NCBI RefSeq assembly: GCF_004137245.1
Contig: NZ_SDWS01000003.1
Span: 186,001 to 250,000, forward strand
DNA: 64,000 nucleotides
Direction: 5' to 3'
Source: Nocardioides glacieisoli
GTDB taxonomy: Bacteria > Actinomycetota > Actinomycetes > Propionibacteriales > Nocardioidaceae
Positions 19,718-30,241 of the stretch are shown here, one piece after another. Every line of letters begins with the position of its first letter. Position 1 is the stretch's first letter. The translations under genes and the position numbers were made by a program. The notes below the pieces were generated by a model. It worked only from the letters and a program-made list of their open reading frames with translations, did not search any database and was not told the origin of the DNA.

Positions 19718-20953
19718 TCAGATCAGCCAGCAGTTGCTGACCTGGGGGAGCCCGGCGAACCGCGCCTCGAAGAACGGCAGCGCCTCGACCGTCTGCGGCA
19801 CGATGCCGCCGACGTGGCCGGGTGCGACGTTGGTCGAGAAGCGGACGTTTGCTCCCTTGCCGCACCACGACCTCGCCATCTGCTTGCCGACGGCGTAGGG
19901 GATCACGTCGTCGAGCGCGGAGTGGGTGACGAGCACCGGCACGGTCGGCCTGACGGTGCCGATCCGCTGGGCCTCGACGATCGACCGGAACGGCTCGACC
20001 GCCATCAGCTCCGACATCGGCCGACCGCTCGCGCTGAGGGTCGACGACTTCACGAAGGCGTGGTTGAGCAGGTCGAAGACGCACTCGGTCTCGACCTGGT
20101 CGCTGACGGCGCGACCGCGGTCGTTGAGGTAGGGGGAGAGGTCGACGTCGTAGCTGGCCGAGAGGCCCCGGAGCGCGAAGTAGGCGAAGGCGGAGTAGAG
20201 CCCGCCGTCGAGGGCGCCGGCCACCTGGGCGAGGTCGGCCGGGACCGCGCCGACGACCGCGCCCTTCACCCTGAGGTCCGGGGCGTAGGTCGGGGCGAGC
20301 TCGACGGCCGACGCCGCGGCGCCGCCGCCCTGCGAGTAGCCCATGATCCCGACCGGGCTGCTGGTGGTGAGGCCGGTGCCCGACAGGCGCTGCGCGGCTC
20401 GTACGACGTCGAGCGTGGCGCGACCCTGGGACACCCGGTCCATGTAGGTGTGGATCCCGACGGTGCCGAGGCCCTCGTAGTCAGGCATCGCCACGGCGTA
20501 GCCGCGCTGCAGCAGGCCCTCGATCCCGACGCCTTCGTACTCGATGCCTTCGGAGAACTGTCGCGACGGGGCGCACCGGTCGGCCATGCCCTGCGTGCCG
20601 GGTGCGTAGCCGATGACCGGCCGCGTGCCGAGGCCGATCCACGGCGAGGTCGGCACCAGCACCGTGCCGGAGACGGCGATGGCCTCACCGGTGCGGTTGG
20701 TGGTGCGGTAGAGCACCCGTTGGGCGTTGCGCACCAGGCTGGTGGCGTCGAGCGGGTCGAGCAGGAACGTCATCTTCTCGCTGCGGATCACCGCCCCGTT
20801 GGCGCCGGGCAGGACCGCGGGGGCCTCGTAGAAGGCGGGCCGGGGCGGTTCGGGGACGACGGCGGTGGCCGTCGGCGTACCGATGGCCACGACCGCGGAC
20901 GCGGCGGTGAGCAGGGCGGCGAGCGTGGTGCTGGCGCGGCGGACGAGTGACAT
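19718..20953 (-). CDS. Secreted lipase/esterase, alpha/beta-hydrolase (LIP family)
   Basis: This exported 411-residue enzyme probably hydrolyses acylglycerols or esters outside the cell. It has a Sec signal peptide ending near TPTATA (about residue 31), then a secretory-lipase-type core: GYAPGTQG, MPDYEGLG, the nucleophile elbow GYSQGG, and late Asp and His candidates in HSALDDVIP and APGHVGG. GGAGGAAC lies just before the ATG. It is downstream of the frameshifted DUF4328 gene with a short gap, and no dedicated foldase is adjacent. Confidence 0.88.
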   Translation of the reverse strand: MSLVRRASTTLAALLTAASAVVAIGTPTATAVVPEPPRPAFYEAPAVLPGANGAVIRSEKMTFLLDPLDATSLVRNAQRVLYRTTNRTGEAIAVSGTVLVPTSPWIGLGTRPVIGYAPGTQGMADRCAPSRQFSEGIEYEGVGIEGLLQRGYAVAMPDYEGLGTVGIHTYMDRVSQGRATLDVVRAAQRLSGTGLTTSSPVGIMGYSQGGGAAASAVELAPTYAPDLRVKGAVVGAVPADLAQVAGALDGGLYSAFAYFALRGLSASYDVDLSPYLNDRGRAVSDQVETECVFDLLNHAFVKSSTLSASGRPMSELMAVEPFRSIVEAQRIGTVRPTVPVLVTHSALDDVIPYAVGKQMARSWCGKGANVRFSTNVAPGHVGGIVPQTVEALPFFEARFAGLPQVSNCWLI

Positions 20954-20998
20954 GGGTTCCTCCCTCGGCCGGACCCGGACCGGCCTCCTGCTGGGAAC

Positions 20999-22866
<1,868 letters not shown>

Positions 22867-22876
22867 GGTCGTATCC

Positions 22877-23386
22877 GTGCCCACCATCGGAGTAGCCATC
22901 GCGATCCCGGAACCCTGGGCCAGCGAGCTTCAGGACTACCGCACGTCGATCGGCGACACGACGGCTGCGCAGATCCCGACGCACATCACGCTGATCCCGC
23001 CCACCGAGCTGGCCGCCGACGACATCGAGCCGGTCGCCGAGCACCTCGCCTCCGCCGCGGCCGCGGTGGAGCCCTTCGACATCCACCTGCGGGGCACCGG
23101 CACCTTCCGGCCGGTCTCGCCCGTGGTGTTCGTGACGGTCGCCGAGGGCATCTCGGCGTGCGAGCTGCTCGCCGACGCCGTACGCAGCGGTCCGCTCGAG
23201 GTCGACCTGCCCTTCCCCTACCACCCGCACGTGACGATCGCCCACCACCTCGACGACGCGACGCTCGACCGCGCCTTCGGTGAGCTGCAGGACTTCGAGT
23301 GCTCCTTCGACGCCGCGGCCTTCAGCCTCTACGTCCACGACGACGACACCGGCTGGGTTCCCACGCACGAGTTCGGGCTCGGCTGA
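22877..23386 (+). CDS. 2'-5' RNA ligase / cyclic phosphodiesterase superfamily protein
   Basis: The 169-residue protein carries the two HxT signatures of the 2H phosphoesterase fold: THITLI (about residue 35) and PHVTIA (about residue 114). These hydrolyse or form 2',5'- and 2',3'-cyclic RNA phosphodiester bonds. The GTG start is chosen because it opens the first beta-strand (TIGVAIAIPEP). The physiological substrate is unknown. Its stop overlaps the next start by one base (TGATG), so the two are translationally coupled. Confidence 0.87.
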   Translation: MPTIGVAIAIPEPWASELQDYRTSIGDTTAAQIPTHITLIPPTELAADDIEPVAEHLASAAAAVEPFDIHLRGTGTFRPVSPVVFVTVAEGISACELLADAVRSGPLEVDLPFPYHPHVTIAHHLDDATLDRAFGELQDFECSFDAAAFSLYVHDDDTGWVPTHEFGLG

Positions 23387-24447
23387 TGGCCCTCCTCTCG
23401 GGAGTGAAGGCGCGGATCCACGAGGTCCGTGAGCGCCGACCGCTCGTCGACCACGTCGTCCGGATGGTCGAGCACTACGGCGACGTCAACGGCAACGCAC
23501 TGGCCGCCGCGGTGACGTACTTCGCCTTCCTGTCCTTCTTCCCGATCCTCGCGCTGGCCTTCGCGGTCTTCGGCCAGGTGACGAAGGTCTACGCGAACGC
23601 GCAGGACACGCTCCTCGACGCGGCGAACTCGGTGCTCCCCAACCTCATCGGCGGCGAGAACGGGATCTCGCTCGAGACCCTCCAGGGCGCTGCGCCCGGC
23701 ATCTTCAGCGTCGGCATCCTGCTGGCGCTCTACTCCGGGCTCGGCTGGCTCTCCGGCATGCGCCAGGCGCTCGTCGCGGTGTTCGAGGAGCCCGAGCGGG
23801 ACCAGCCGAGCTTCGTGAAGGGCAAGATCCGCGACGTCCTCGCCCTGCTCTCCCTCGGATCGGTGCTGGTGTTCAGCGTCGCCGTGTCGGGCGTCGCGAC
23901 CAAGGTGCTCACCCCGATCCTCGACGCGCTGCAGCTCGGCACCGTCGGAGCGGTGCTCCTGGTGGTGCTGGCGATCGCCGTCGGCATGGCGGCGAACACC
24001 GTCCTCTTCTTCGCCTTCTTCCGCCTCCTCGCCGCGCCAGACGTTCCCACGCGCTCACTCTGGTCGGGTGCCCTGCTCGGCGCCATCGCCTTCGAGGTCC
24101 TCAAGCAGGTCTCGACGCTGCTGCTGAAGTCGACCGCCAACTCCGACGCCTTCCAGGCCTTCGGCATCGCACTGATCCTCCTGGTCTGGATCAACTACTT
24201 CTCCCGGGTCGTGGTGTTCGCCGCCGCCTGGGCGCACACCTCGCCCGAGGCCCGCGCCGCCCGCGAGGCCCGCACCGTGGCCGAGCAGACCGTCGAGGGC
24301 CCGAGGATCGACCTCGCCGAGGCAGCGGACGTCGTACCCGCCTCGTCGTCGCCCGGAGTCGGGCCGTCCTCCTCGCCGAGGACCGCCTTCGCCGCCGGCG
24401 CCGCCGCGATGCTCGGGGTGGTCGCGGTCGTACGCCGCCGCCGCTGA
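23386..24447 (+). CDS. YihY/BrkB family integral membrane protein
   Basis: This 353-residue membrane protein has about six helices. The first conserved block, NALAAAVTYFAFLSFFPILALAFAVFG, is diagnostic of the YihY/virulence-factor BrkB family, once mis-called RNase BN. The C-terminal ~70 residues are a soluble Ala/Pro/Ser-rich tail, followed by a last hydrophobic stretch (AAGAAAMLGVVAVV) and a basic end RRRR, so an extra membrane anchor is possible. The molecular function of the family is unknown. It overlaps the upstream RNA-ligase-like gene by one base. Confidence 0.87.
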   Translation: MALLSGVKARIHEVRERRPLVDHVVRMVEHYGDVNGNALAAAVTYFAFLSFFPILALAFAVFGQVTKVYANAQDTLLDAANSVLPNLIGGENGISLETLQGAAPGIFSVGILLALYSGLGWLSGMRQALVAVFEEPERDQPSFVKGKIRDVLALLSLGSVLVFSVAVSGVATKVLTPILDALQLGTVGAVLLVVLAIAVGMAANTVLFFAFFRLLAAPDVPTRSLWSGALLGAIAFEVLKQVSTLLLKSTANSDAFQAFGIALILLVWINYFSRVVVFAAAWAHTSPEARAAREARTVAEQTVEGPRIDLAEAADVVPASSSPGVGPSSSPRTAFAAGAAAMLGVVAVVRRRR

Positions 24448-24471
24448 CCGCCTCCACCCACTGTCCCCTTA

Positions 24472-24602
24472 GCGGTGGTGGAGCCACATTTTCGTGCCAT
24501 CGAATGTGGCTGGATCACCGCCCACGGGCGTGTCCCCGCTGGACATGCCTCGAGCGGTGGTGGAGCGACATTTCCTGGCGCCCGAATGTGGGTGGACCAC
24601 CG
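24472..24602. repeat. Composite three-hairpin repeat, left copy
   Basis: Two ~50-bp imperfect palindromes (24472-24521 and 24554-24602) each open with GCGGTGGTGGAGC and close with GGACCACCGC or GGATCACCGC. A short middle hairpin (GTGTCC...GGACAT, 24530-24546) lies between them. A matching composite in the same orientation is at 25653-25784, on the other side of the nuclease-like gene. It contains no gene and does not look like a terminator, since no T-run follows. Confidence 0.88.
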
Positions 24603-24710
24603 CTCCACACGTGGCCAGTCGACGTCCACACACAGGCCTGCACGCGGCTTCTCCACAGGACTGGGAGTCGTACGAGGCGTGACTGGCCGCCGACGTGGCG
24701 CGATGGGCAG

Positions 24711-25652
24711 ATGTTCACCATCCTCGACGACTTCCTCCACCGACCGTTCGGGCGCCGGGAGGCCCTCGACAAGGGCATCCCGGCCCGCGTGCTGGAGGGA
24801 GTGCGGTTCCGACGGCTCCACAAGGGCGTCTACGCGCAGCGCGATCACGAGATGTCCTGGGAGGACCACGTCGAAGCAGCGAGGTTGGCGCTGCCGGACT
24901 CGGCGCGTACGACCGGTGCGACCCGGCTGCGCCAGCTCGGATTTGCGGTGGGCAGCGAGTGGCCCCTGCACTTCGTGGTGGAGGGCGACCTCCACCTCGA
25001 GCTGGACGACGTGTTCCTCCACCGCACCGTCAAGATGCCGCCGTCCGACGACGAGGGAGTGACCGCCGAAGCCGCCTTCGTCGCGTTCTGCGCGGAGGCG
25101 CGCCTCCTCGACGCGATCAAGGTGGGCTGCGTGCTGCTCAACAAGGAGCGGCTCGACCTCGACCTCCTCGACCGGATCCTGACGGAGGAGAAGTGGCGCC
25201 GAGGCGTCGTCGAGACGGCGTACGTCCTGTCGCTCCTGGACGGCCGGTGCAGATCGATGGCCGAGGCAGAGCTGCTGACGTTCTTCGTATTCGCAGGCCT
25301 GCCGATGCCCGAGGTCAACGTCGCGATCGAGGTGGCGCCCGGGGTCGAGCTGACACCTGACTTCCGGTTCACGCACTACGAGCAGGTCGTCGAGTACGAA
25401 GGCGGACAGCACCAGGATGACCGCGGGCAGTACGTCGCCGACATCGATCGCTACGCCCTCTACCGCCGGCACGAGGTGCCCTACGAGCTGGTCACCAAGG
25501 AGCGGATGCGCTCACCGAAGGCGACGGTCCGACTGGTGCACCGCGCGCTGGTCGCCCGCGGGTACGACGGGCCACCGCCAGAGTTCGGGGAGCAGTGGGA
25601 CAGCCTGTTCCGGCGGGTCGCGGACGTCGTACGCCCGAAGCGTGCCGCGTGA
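24711..25652 (+). CDS. AbiEi-like winged-helix plus DUF559/Vsr-type nuclease domain protein
   Basis: The 313-residue protein begins with a winged-helix-like domain (REALDKGIPARVLEGVRFRR, LHKGVYA) like that of AbiEi-type antitoxins. It ends in a DUF559/Vsr-like restriction-endonuclease fold: Glu in AEAELL (about 185-187), Asp217 in TPDFRF, Glu228/Glu230 in VVEYEGGQH, then DIDRYALYRRHEVPYEL. These match PD-(D/E)xK active-site positions. The start is the ATG at 24711. The frame stays open upstream through the repeat but is not coding there. Composite hairpin repeats lie 108 nt before the start and immediately after the stop. No partner toxin gene is adjacent. DNA cleavage activity is inferred. 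Confidence 0.8.
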   Translation: MFTILDDFLHRPFGRREALDKGIPARVLEGVRFRRLHKGVYAQRDHEMSWEDHVEAARLALPDSARTTGATRLRQLGFAVGSEWPLHFVVEGDLHLELDDVFLHRTVKMPPSDDEGVTAEAAFVAFCAEARLLDAIKVGCVLLNKERLDLDLLDRILTEEKWRRGVVETAYVLSLLDGRCRSMAEAELLTFFVFAGLPMPEVNVAIEVAPGVELTPDFRFTHYEQVVEYEGGQHQDDRGQYVADIDRYALYRRHEVPYELVTKERMRSPKATVRLVHRALVARGYDGPPPEFGEQWDSLFRRVADVVRPKRAA

Positions 25653-25784
25653 GCGGTGATGCAGCCACATTCTCGTGCCGCCGAAGGTGGCTGGACCACC
25701 GCCCACGGGGGTGTCGTGCCCGACACGCACACGAGCGGTGGCCCACCCACGTTCCCGGACTCAGGAATGTGGGTGGACCACCGC
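25653..25784. repeat. Composite three-hairpin repeat, right copy
   Basis: Palindromes at 25653-25702 and 25735-25784 share GCGGTG/CACCGC outer stems with the left copy. The middle hairpin (GTGTCG...CGACAC, 25711-25726) keeps pairing through compensatory changes relative to the left copy. It begins one base after the nuclease-like gene's stop codon. The remaining bases to 25807 hold nothing else recognisable. Confidence 0.88.
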
Positions 25785-25807
25785 TCGAGCGGAGGTCAGG
25801 ACGAGGC

Positions 25808-26551
25808 TCAGTGGCCGTGCTTGATCGCGGTCCGCAGGTCCTTGTTGAGCTGGGAGATCACGTCGAGCGGGATCTCCTTGGGGCAGGCGGCGGTGCAGGC
25901 GCCGATGTTGGTGCAGCCGCCGAAGCCCTCGTGGTCGTGCTGGGCGACCATGTTCACCACGCGGCTGTCGCGCTCGGGCTGGCCCTGCGGGAGCTCGCCG
26001 AGGTGCGTGATCTTGGCACCCATGAAGAGCGAGGCCGAGCCGTTGGGGCAGGCGGCGACGCAGGCGCCGCAGCCGATGCAGGTGGCGACGTTGAAGGCCC
26101 TCAGCGCGTCGTCACGCGGGACGGGCACCGAGTGGGCCTCGGGGGCCGAGCCGGTGTTGACCGAGATGTAGCCACCCTGCTGGATGATGCGGTCGAAGGC
26201 GCTGCGGTCCACGACCAGGTCCTTGAGGACCGGGAAGGCCTCGGAGCGCCACGGCTCGATGGTGATGGTCTCGCCGTCGCTGAACGACCGCATGTGCAGC
26301 TGGCAGGTCGTGGTGACCTCCGGCCCGTGCGCGTCGCCGTTGATCATCAGCCCGCACATGCCGCAGATGCCCTCGCGACAGTCGGAGTCGAACGCGATCG
26401 GCTCCTCGCCCTCGGCATTGAGCTGCTCGTTGAGCACGTCGAGCATCTCGAGGAAGGACATGTCGGGGGAGACGTCGTCGAGCTGGTAGGTGTGGATGGC
26501 GCCCTCGGCCGTGGGGCCGTCCTGGCGCCAGATCTTCAGGGTCAGTTTCAC
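25808..26551 (-). CDS. sdhB: Succinate dehydrogenase / fumarate reductase iron-sulfur subunit (type B operon)
   Basis: This 247-residue subunit carries electrons from the flavoprotein to the membrane anchor. It has a ferredoxin-like [2Fe-2S] motif ([10 protein letters not shown] ... TTC) and two C-terminal cysteine sets for [4Fe-4S] and [3Fe-4S] clusters ([14 protein letters not shown] and [14 protein letters not shown]). The GTG start overlaps the sdhA stop (GTGA), so translation is coupled. It is the last gene of the minus-strand sdhCAB operon and is followed by the hairpin repeats. Confidence 0.95.
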   Translation of the reverse strand: MKLTLKIWRQDGPTAEGAIHTYQLDDVSPDMSFLEMLDVLNEQLNAEGEEPIAFDSDCREGICGMCGLMINGDAHGPEVTTTCQLHMRSFSDGETITIEPWRSEAFPVLKDLVVDRSAFDRIIQQGGYISVNTGSAPEAHSVPVPRDDALRAFNVATCIGCGACVAACPNGSASLFMGAKITHLGELPQGQPERDSRVVNMVAQHDHEGFGGCTNIGACTAACPKEIPLDVISQLNKDLRTAIKHGH

Positions 26552-28590
26552 TTGTAGCTCCGCTGCTTCATCTCGATGGCGGTGTAGACGAGGTCTTCCT
26601 TGTGCAGGACGGGGATCGAGTCCTCGCCGGCCCACTCCCAGGCGGCGACGTAGGCGTACTCGTCGTCGTGGCGCAGCGCCTCGCCGTCCTCGGTCTGCGA
26701 CTCGCCACGGAAGTGGCCGCCGCAGGACTCGCGCCGGTTGAGGGCGTCGATGCACATCAGCTCGCCGAGCTCGAAGAAGTCGGCTACCCGGCCGGCCTTC
26801 TCGAGCGACTGGTTGAGCGTCTCCGCGCCGCCGAGGACCTTCACGTTGCGGTAGAAGTCGTCCTTCAGCGAGCGGATGAGGTCGATGGCCTTCTTCAGGC
26901 CGGTCTCGGTCCGCTCCATGCCGCAGTACTCCCACATGATGTTGCCGAGCTCGCGGTGGTACGAGTCGACGCTGCGGGTGCCGTTGACGGACAGGAAGTG
27001 GTCGATGCGGCCCTTGACGGACTCGCGCGCCTCGACCACGGCCGGGTGGTCCTCGGTGATCTCCTCGAACGGCCCGTCCGCGAGGTAGTCGCGGATGGTG
27101 TGGGGGAGGACGAAGTAGCCGTCGGCCAGGCCCTGCATCAGCGCCGATGCGCCGAGGCGGTTGGCGCCGTGGTCGGAGAAGTTCGCCTCGCCGGTCACGA
27201 ACAGCCCGGGGATCGTCGACTGGAGGTCGTAGTCGACCCACAGGCCGCCCATCACGTAGTGCACGGCGGGGTAGATCCGCATCGGGACCTCGAACGGGTT
27301 CTCGCCCGTGATCCGCTCGTACATGTCGAAGAGGTTGTCGTACTTCTCCGTGATGCCCTGCTCGCCGAGGCGCTCGATGGCGCTGGCGAAGTCGAGGTAG
27401 ACCCCACGTCGTACGCCGTCGACCTCGGGCCCGACACCGCGACCCTCGTCGCAGACGTTCTTCGCCGCACGCGAGGCGATGTCGCGGGGGACCAGGTTGC
27501 CGAAGGAGGGGTAGATCCGCTCCAGGTAGTAGTCGCGGTCCTCCTCGGGGATGTCGCGCGGGTCCTTGTCGCAGTCGGCCTGGTTCTTCGGGACCCAGAT
27601 CCGGCCGTCGTTGCGCAGCGACTCCGACATCAGCGTCAGCTTGGACTGGTGCGAGCCCGAGACCGGGATGCAGGTCGGGTGGATCTGCGTGTAGCAGGGG
27701 TTGGCCATGTAGGCCCCCTTGCGGTGCGCACGCCAGGCAGCGGTGACGTTGCAGCCCATCGCGTTGGTCGACAGGTAGAACACGTTGCCGTAGCCGCCCG
27801 ACGCCAGCACGACGACGTCGGCGAGGTGGGTCTGGATCTCACCGGTGACCATGTCGCGGGCGACGATGCCGCGCGCCTTGTCGTCGACGGTGATGAGCTC
27901 GAGCATCTCGTGACGGGTGTATGTCGACACGGTGCCGGCCGCGACCTGGCGCTCGAGCGCCTGGTAGGCGCCGATCAGCAGCTGCTGGCCGGTCTGGCCG
28001 CGCGCGTAGAACGTGCGGGAGACCTGGACGCCGCCGAAGGAGCGGTTGTCGAGCAGGCCGCCGTACTCGCGGGCGAACGGGACGCCCTGCGCGACGCACT
28101 GGTCGATGATGTTCGTGCTGACCTCGGCGAGGCGGTAGACGTTGGACTCGCGCGAGCGGTAGTCGCCGCCCTTGACGGTGTCGTAGAAGAGGCGGTGGAC
28201 CGAGTCACCGTCCTCCTTGTAGTTCTTCGCGGCATTGATGCCGCCCTGCGCGGCGATGGAGTGCGCGCGTCGCGGGGAGTCCTGGTAGCAGAACGCCTTC
28301 ACGTTGTAGCCGGCCTCGCCGAGCGTCGCGGCGGCCGAGGCGCCGGCCAGGCCGGTGCCGACGATGATGACGGACAGCTTGCGCCGGTTGGACGGGTTGA
28401 CGAGGCGGGCCTCGAGCTTGCGATTCTGCCAGCGCTCGGCGATCGGGCCGTCCGGGGCCTTGGTGTCGACCAGCGGCGTGCCCGGCGTGTAGTAGCCCAC
28501 GGCGTCGTCGTAGTCGCCGTCGAGGAAGCCGGAGAGCGAGGCCTCCGCCGCAGTGACGGTGTCGGGCATGTCCATGTCGTGGTTGCTCAC
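26548..28590 (-). CDS. sdhA: Succinate dehydrogenase flavoprotein subunit (type B operon)
   Basis: This is the catalytic subunit of complex II, oxidising succinate to fumarate on the cytoplasmic membrane face. The 680-residue protein has an N-terminal extension of about 70 residues before the FAD-binding strand [18 protein letters not shown]. His110 in [14 protein letters not shown] is the predicted covalent FAD attachment point. Gln115, five residues on, is the residue associated with succinate dehydrogenases rather than fumarate reductases. Substrate-binding segments [10 protein letters not shown] and [13 protein letters not shown] and the late [12 protein letters not shown] are present. 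The GTG start has AAGGGG about 8 nt upstream. Confidence 0.96.
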   Translation of the reverse strand: MSNHDMDMPDTVTAAEASLSGFLDGDYDDAVGYYTPGTPLVDTKAPDGPIAERWQNRKLEARLVNPSNRRKLSVIIVGTGLAGASAAATLGEAGYNVKAFCYQDSPRRAHSIAAQGGINAAKNYKEDGDSVHRLFYDTVKGGDYRSRESNVYRLAEVSTNIIDQCVAQGVPFAREYGGLLDNRSFGGVQVSRTFYARGQTGQQLLIGAYQALERQVAAGTVSTYTRHEMLELITVDDKARGIVARDMVTGEIQTHLADVVVLASGGYGNVFYLSTNAMGCNVTAAWRAHRKGAYMANPCYTQIHPTCIPVSGSHQSKLTLMSESLRNDGRIWVPKNQADCDKDPRDIPEEDRDYYLERIYPSFGNLVPRDIASRAAKNVCDEGRGVGPEVDGVRRGVYLDFASAIERLGEQGITEKYDNLFDMYERITGENPFEVPMRIYPAVHYVMGGLWVDYDLQSTIPGLFVTGEANFSDHGANRLGASALMQGLADGYFVLPHTIRDYLADGPFEEITEDHPAVVEARESVKGRIDHFLSVNGTRSVDSYHRELGNIMWEYCGMERTETGLKKAIDLIRSLKDDFYRNVKVLGGAETLNQSLEKAGRVADFFELGELMCIDALNRRESCGGHFRGESQTEDGEALRHDDEYAYVAAWEWAGEDSIPVLHKEDLVYTAIEMKQRSYK

Positions 28591-28601
28591 GCGTGAACCC
28601 C

Positions 28602-29312
28602 TTACTTGATGATGCCGACGAGCACGCCGAGCGGGACGAGGGAGAAGCCGACCGTGACGATCAGCGCAGTGATGAAGCCGACCGTCTTGGCCCGCTGGCG
28701 CTTGGCCGCGGTGCCGGTCCAGCCGAGCGTCTGGGCGGCGCTCCAGATGCCGTGGTGCAGGTGCGCGCCGAGGGCGAGCATCGCGACGATGTAGATGAGC
28801 GTCAGCCACCACACCTCGAAGCTGTCGACGAGCAGGTTGTAGGGGTCGTTGGTGGCCCCGCCCTGCACGTTGACCTTGCCGATCGTGAAGTTCAGCAGGT
28901 GCCAGACGAGGAACAGCAGGATGGTGACGCCGCCCCAGCGCATCATCAGGCTGGCGCGGGTCGCGCCGGTCTGCTTCTTGGTGACGTACTTGGTGCCGCG
29001 GGCACGGGCCGCCCGGCGCCACAGCACGACGGCGCAGTAGACGTGCACCACGAGCGCGCCGATGAGCCCGACGCGGAGGATCCAGAGCAGGCCCTCGTGC
29101 GGGAGCATCGGCTCGCCGATCTCACGGAGGTGCTCGGCGTACTCGTTGAAGGCGTCGTGCCCGGCGAAGGCCTTGAGGTTGCCGTACATGTGCGCGAGCA
29201 CGAACCCGAGGAAGAGGATGCCGCTGATCGCCATGCCCAGCTTGAGGGCGATCGTCGTGCGCGAGGCACGTGCGCCCTTCACAAGGGTGGGGGTCTTGGT
29301 CGTTGTTGCCAC
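28602..29312 (-). CDS. sdhC: Succinate dehydrogenase cytochrome b558 subunit (single-chain anchor)
   Basis: This 236-residue membrane anchor has five predicted helices and several in-membrane histidines ([34 protein letters not shown]), as in single-polypeptide type B anchors that bind two hemes. It receives electrons from SdhB and reduces menaquinone. The GTG start is 6 nt from TACCGT read on the minus strand, so the operon may begin with a leaderless message. It runs divergently from a second complex II operon 107 bp away. Confidence 0.93.
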   Translation of the reverse strand: MATTTKTPTLVKGARASRTTIALKLGMAISGILFLGFVLAHMYGNLKAFAGHDAFNEYAEHLREIGEPMLPHEGLLWILRVGLIGALVVHVYCAVVLWRRAARARGTKYVTKKQTGATRASLMMRWGGVTILLFLVWHLLNFTIGKVNVQGGATNDPYNLLVDSFEVWWLTLIYIVAMLALGAHLHHGIWSAAQTLGWTGTAAKRQRAKTVGFITALIVTVGFSLVPLGVLVGIIK

Positions 29313-29407
29313 TCGTTCACGGTATCGCGGCGTCCACGCGTGCGACGCGCCGAGGCCGTGTGAGGTTTTCGTGGGCGCGTTGTCTTCCGCTCAGGTGTGA
29401 CACAAGA

Positions 29408-29413
29408 CATAGT
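29408..29413 (+). promoter_or_regulatory. Predicted -10 box (CATAGT) for the Sdh1-type operon
   Basis: CATAGT lies 6 nt before the ATG at 29420, suggesting a leaderless transcript. The divergent sdhC has ACGGTA (TACCGT on its strand) at 29319-29324. Confidence 0.5.
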
Positions 29414-29419
29414 CGCCGC

Positions 29420-30241
29420 ATGGCAACCACTGATCACGGCGTGACCAGTCCGGGCCGGGCGCGCATCGACGCGCGGACGCTCCGCGAGGACCGATGGTGG
29501 CTCCAGCCGCTGACGACGTTCGTGGTCTTCTCGGCCTTCGTGGTCTACGCGACGGTCCGCGCGTTCATGGGCCGCGACTACTACGCCTCGCCCTACCTGT
29601 CGCCGTTCTACTCGCCCTGCCTGGGCGACTGCGTCGAGGGTGCCTCCGACTTCGGCCAGCCCTTCAGCTGGTGGCCGCTCTCCGCGGCGCTGATCATCCT
29701 GATCTTCCCGCTGGGCTTCCGGATGACCTGCTACTACTACCGCAAGGCCTACTACCGGGCGTTCTGGCTGAGCCCGCCGGCGTGCGGCGTCGCCGAGCCC
29801 CACAGCGCCTACTCCGGTGAGACGAAGTTCCCGCTGATCCTCCAGAACGTGCACCGCTACTTCTGGTACGCCGCCGTGCTGGTCGGCCTGGTGCTGACCT
29901 TCGACGTCGTCCTGGCCTTCCGGCCGATGCCGGCGGAGTACGCCGTCGGCGACGGCGAGACCAGCGGCATCCACATGGGCCTCGGCACCCTGCTGATGAT
30001 CGCCAACGTCGTCTTCATCTGGCTCTACACGCTCTCGTGCCACTCGTGCCGCCACGTCGTCGGTGGCCGGCTGCGGCACTTCTCGAAGCACCCGGTCCGC
30101 TACAAGCTGTGGACCTGGGTCTCGAAGCTCAACGGCAGCCACGGTCGGTGGGCGTGGTACTCGCTGTTCTCGGTCGCCCTCGTCGACCTCTACATCTTCC
30201 TGCTGGCCACCGGCACGATCCAGGACCTGAGGTTCTTCTGA
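29420..30241 (+). CDS. sdhC: Sdh1-type membrane anchor subunit (Rv0249c-like)
   Basis: The 273-residue membrane protein lies directly upstream of the second flavoprotein and iron-sulfur subunits, as Rv0249c does in mycobacteria. It has about five hydrophobic helices (LTTFVVFSAFVVYATVRAFM, WPLSAALIILIFPLGFRM and others), with histidines suited to heme (NVHRYFWYAAVL, SGIHMGLGTLLM). It has cysteine-containing loops CYYYRKAYYRAFW and CHSCRH. It should pass electrons to menaquinone. The ATG is preceded by CATAGT at 6 nt and has no ribosome-binding site. Its stop overlaps the next start by one base. Confidence 0.88.
   Translation: MATTDHGVTSPGRARIDARTLREDRWWLQPLTTFVVFSAFVVYATVRAFMGRDYYASPYLSPFYSPCLGDCVEGASDFGQPFSWWPLSAALIILIFPLGFRMTCYYYRKAYYRAFWLSPPACGVAEPHSAYSGETKFPLILQNVHRYFWYAAVLVGLVLTFDVVLAFRPMPAEYAVGDGETSGIHMGLGTLLMIANVVFIWLYTLSCHSCRHVVGGRLRHFSKHPVRYKLWTWVSKLNGSHGRWAWYSLFSVALVDLYIFLLATGTIQDLRFF

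Noticed and set aside
24472..25784. CRISPR array at the hairpin repeats
   Set aside because: There are only two pairs of repeats, they are long imperfect palindromes, they flank a gene rather than alternate with unique spacers, and no cas gene is present.
26602..28596. 664-codon plus-strand frame opposite sdhA
   Set aside because: It is a shadow of the flavoprotein gene, which carries all the complex II motifs.
29313..29419. CRP/GlxR-like operator between the two sdh operons (TGTGACACAAG)
   Set aside because: Only one half-site is recognisable and no symmetric partner is present.
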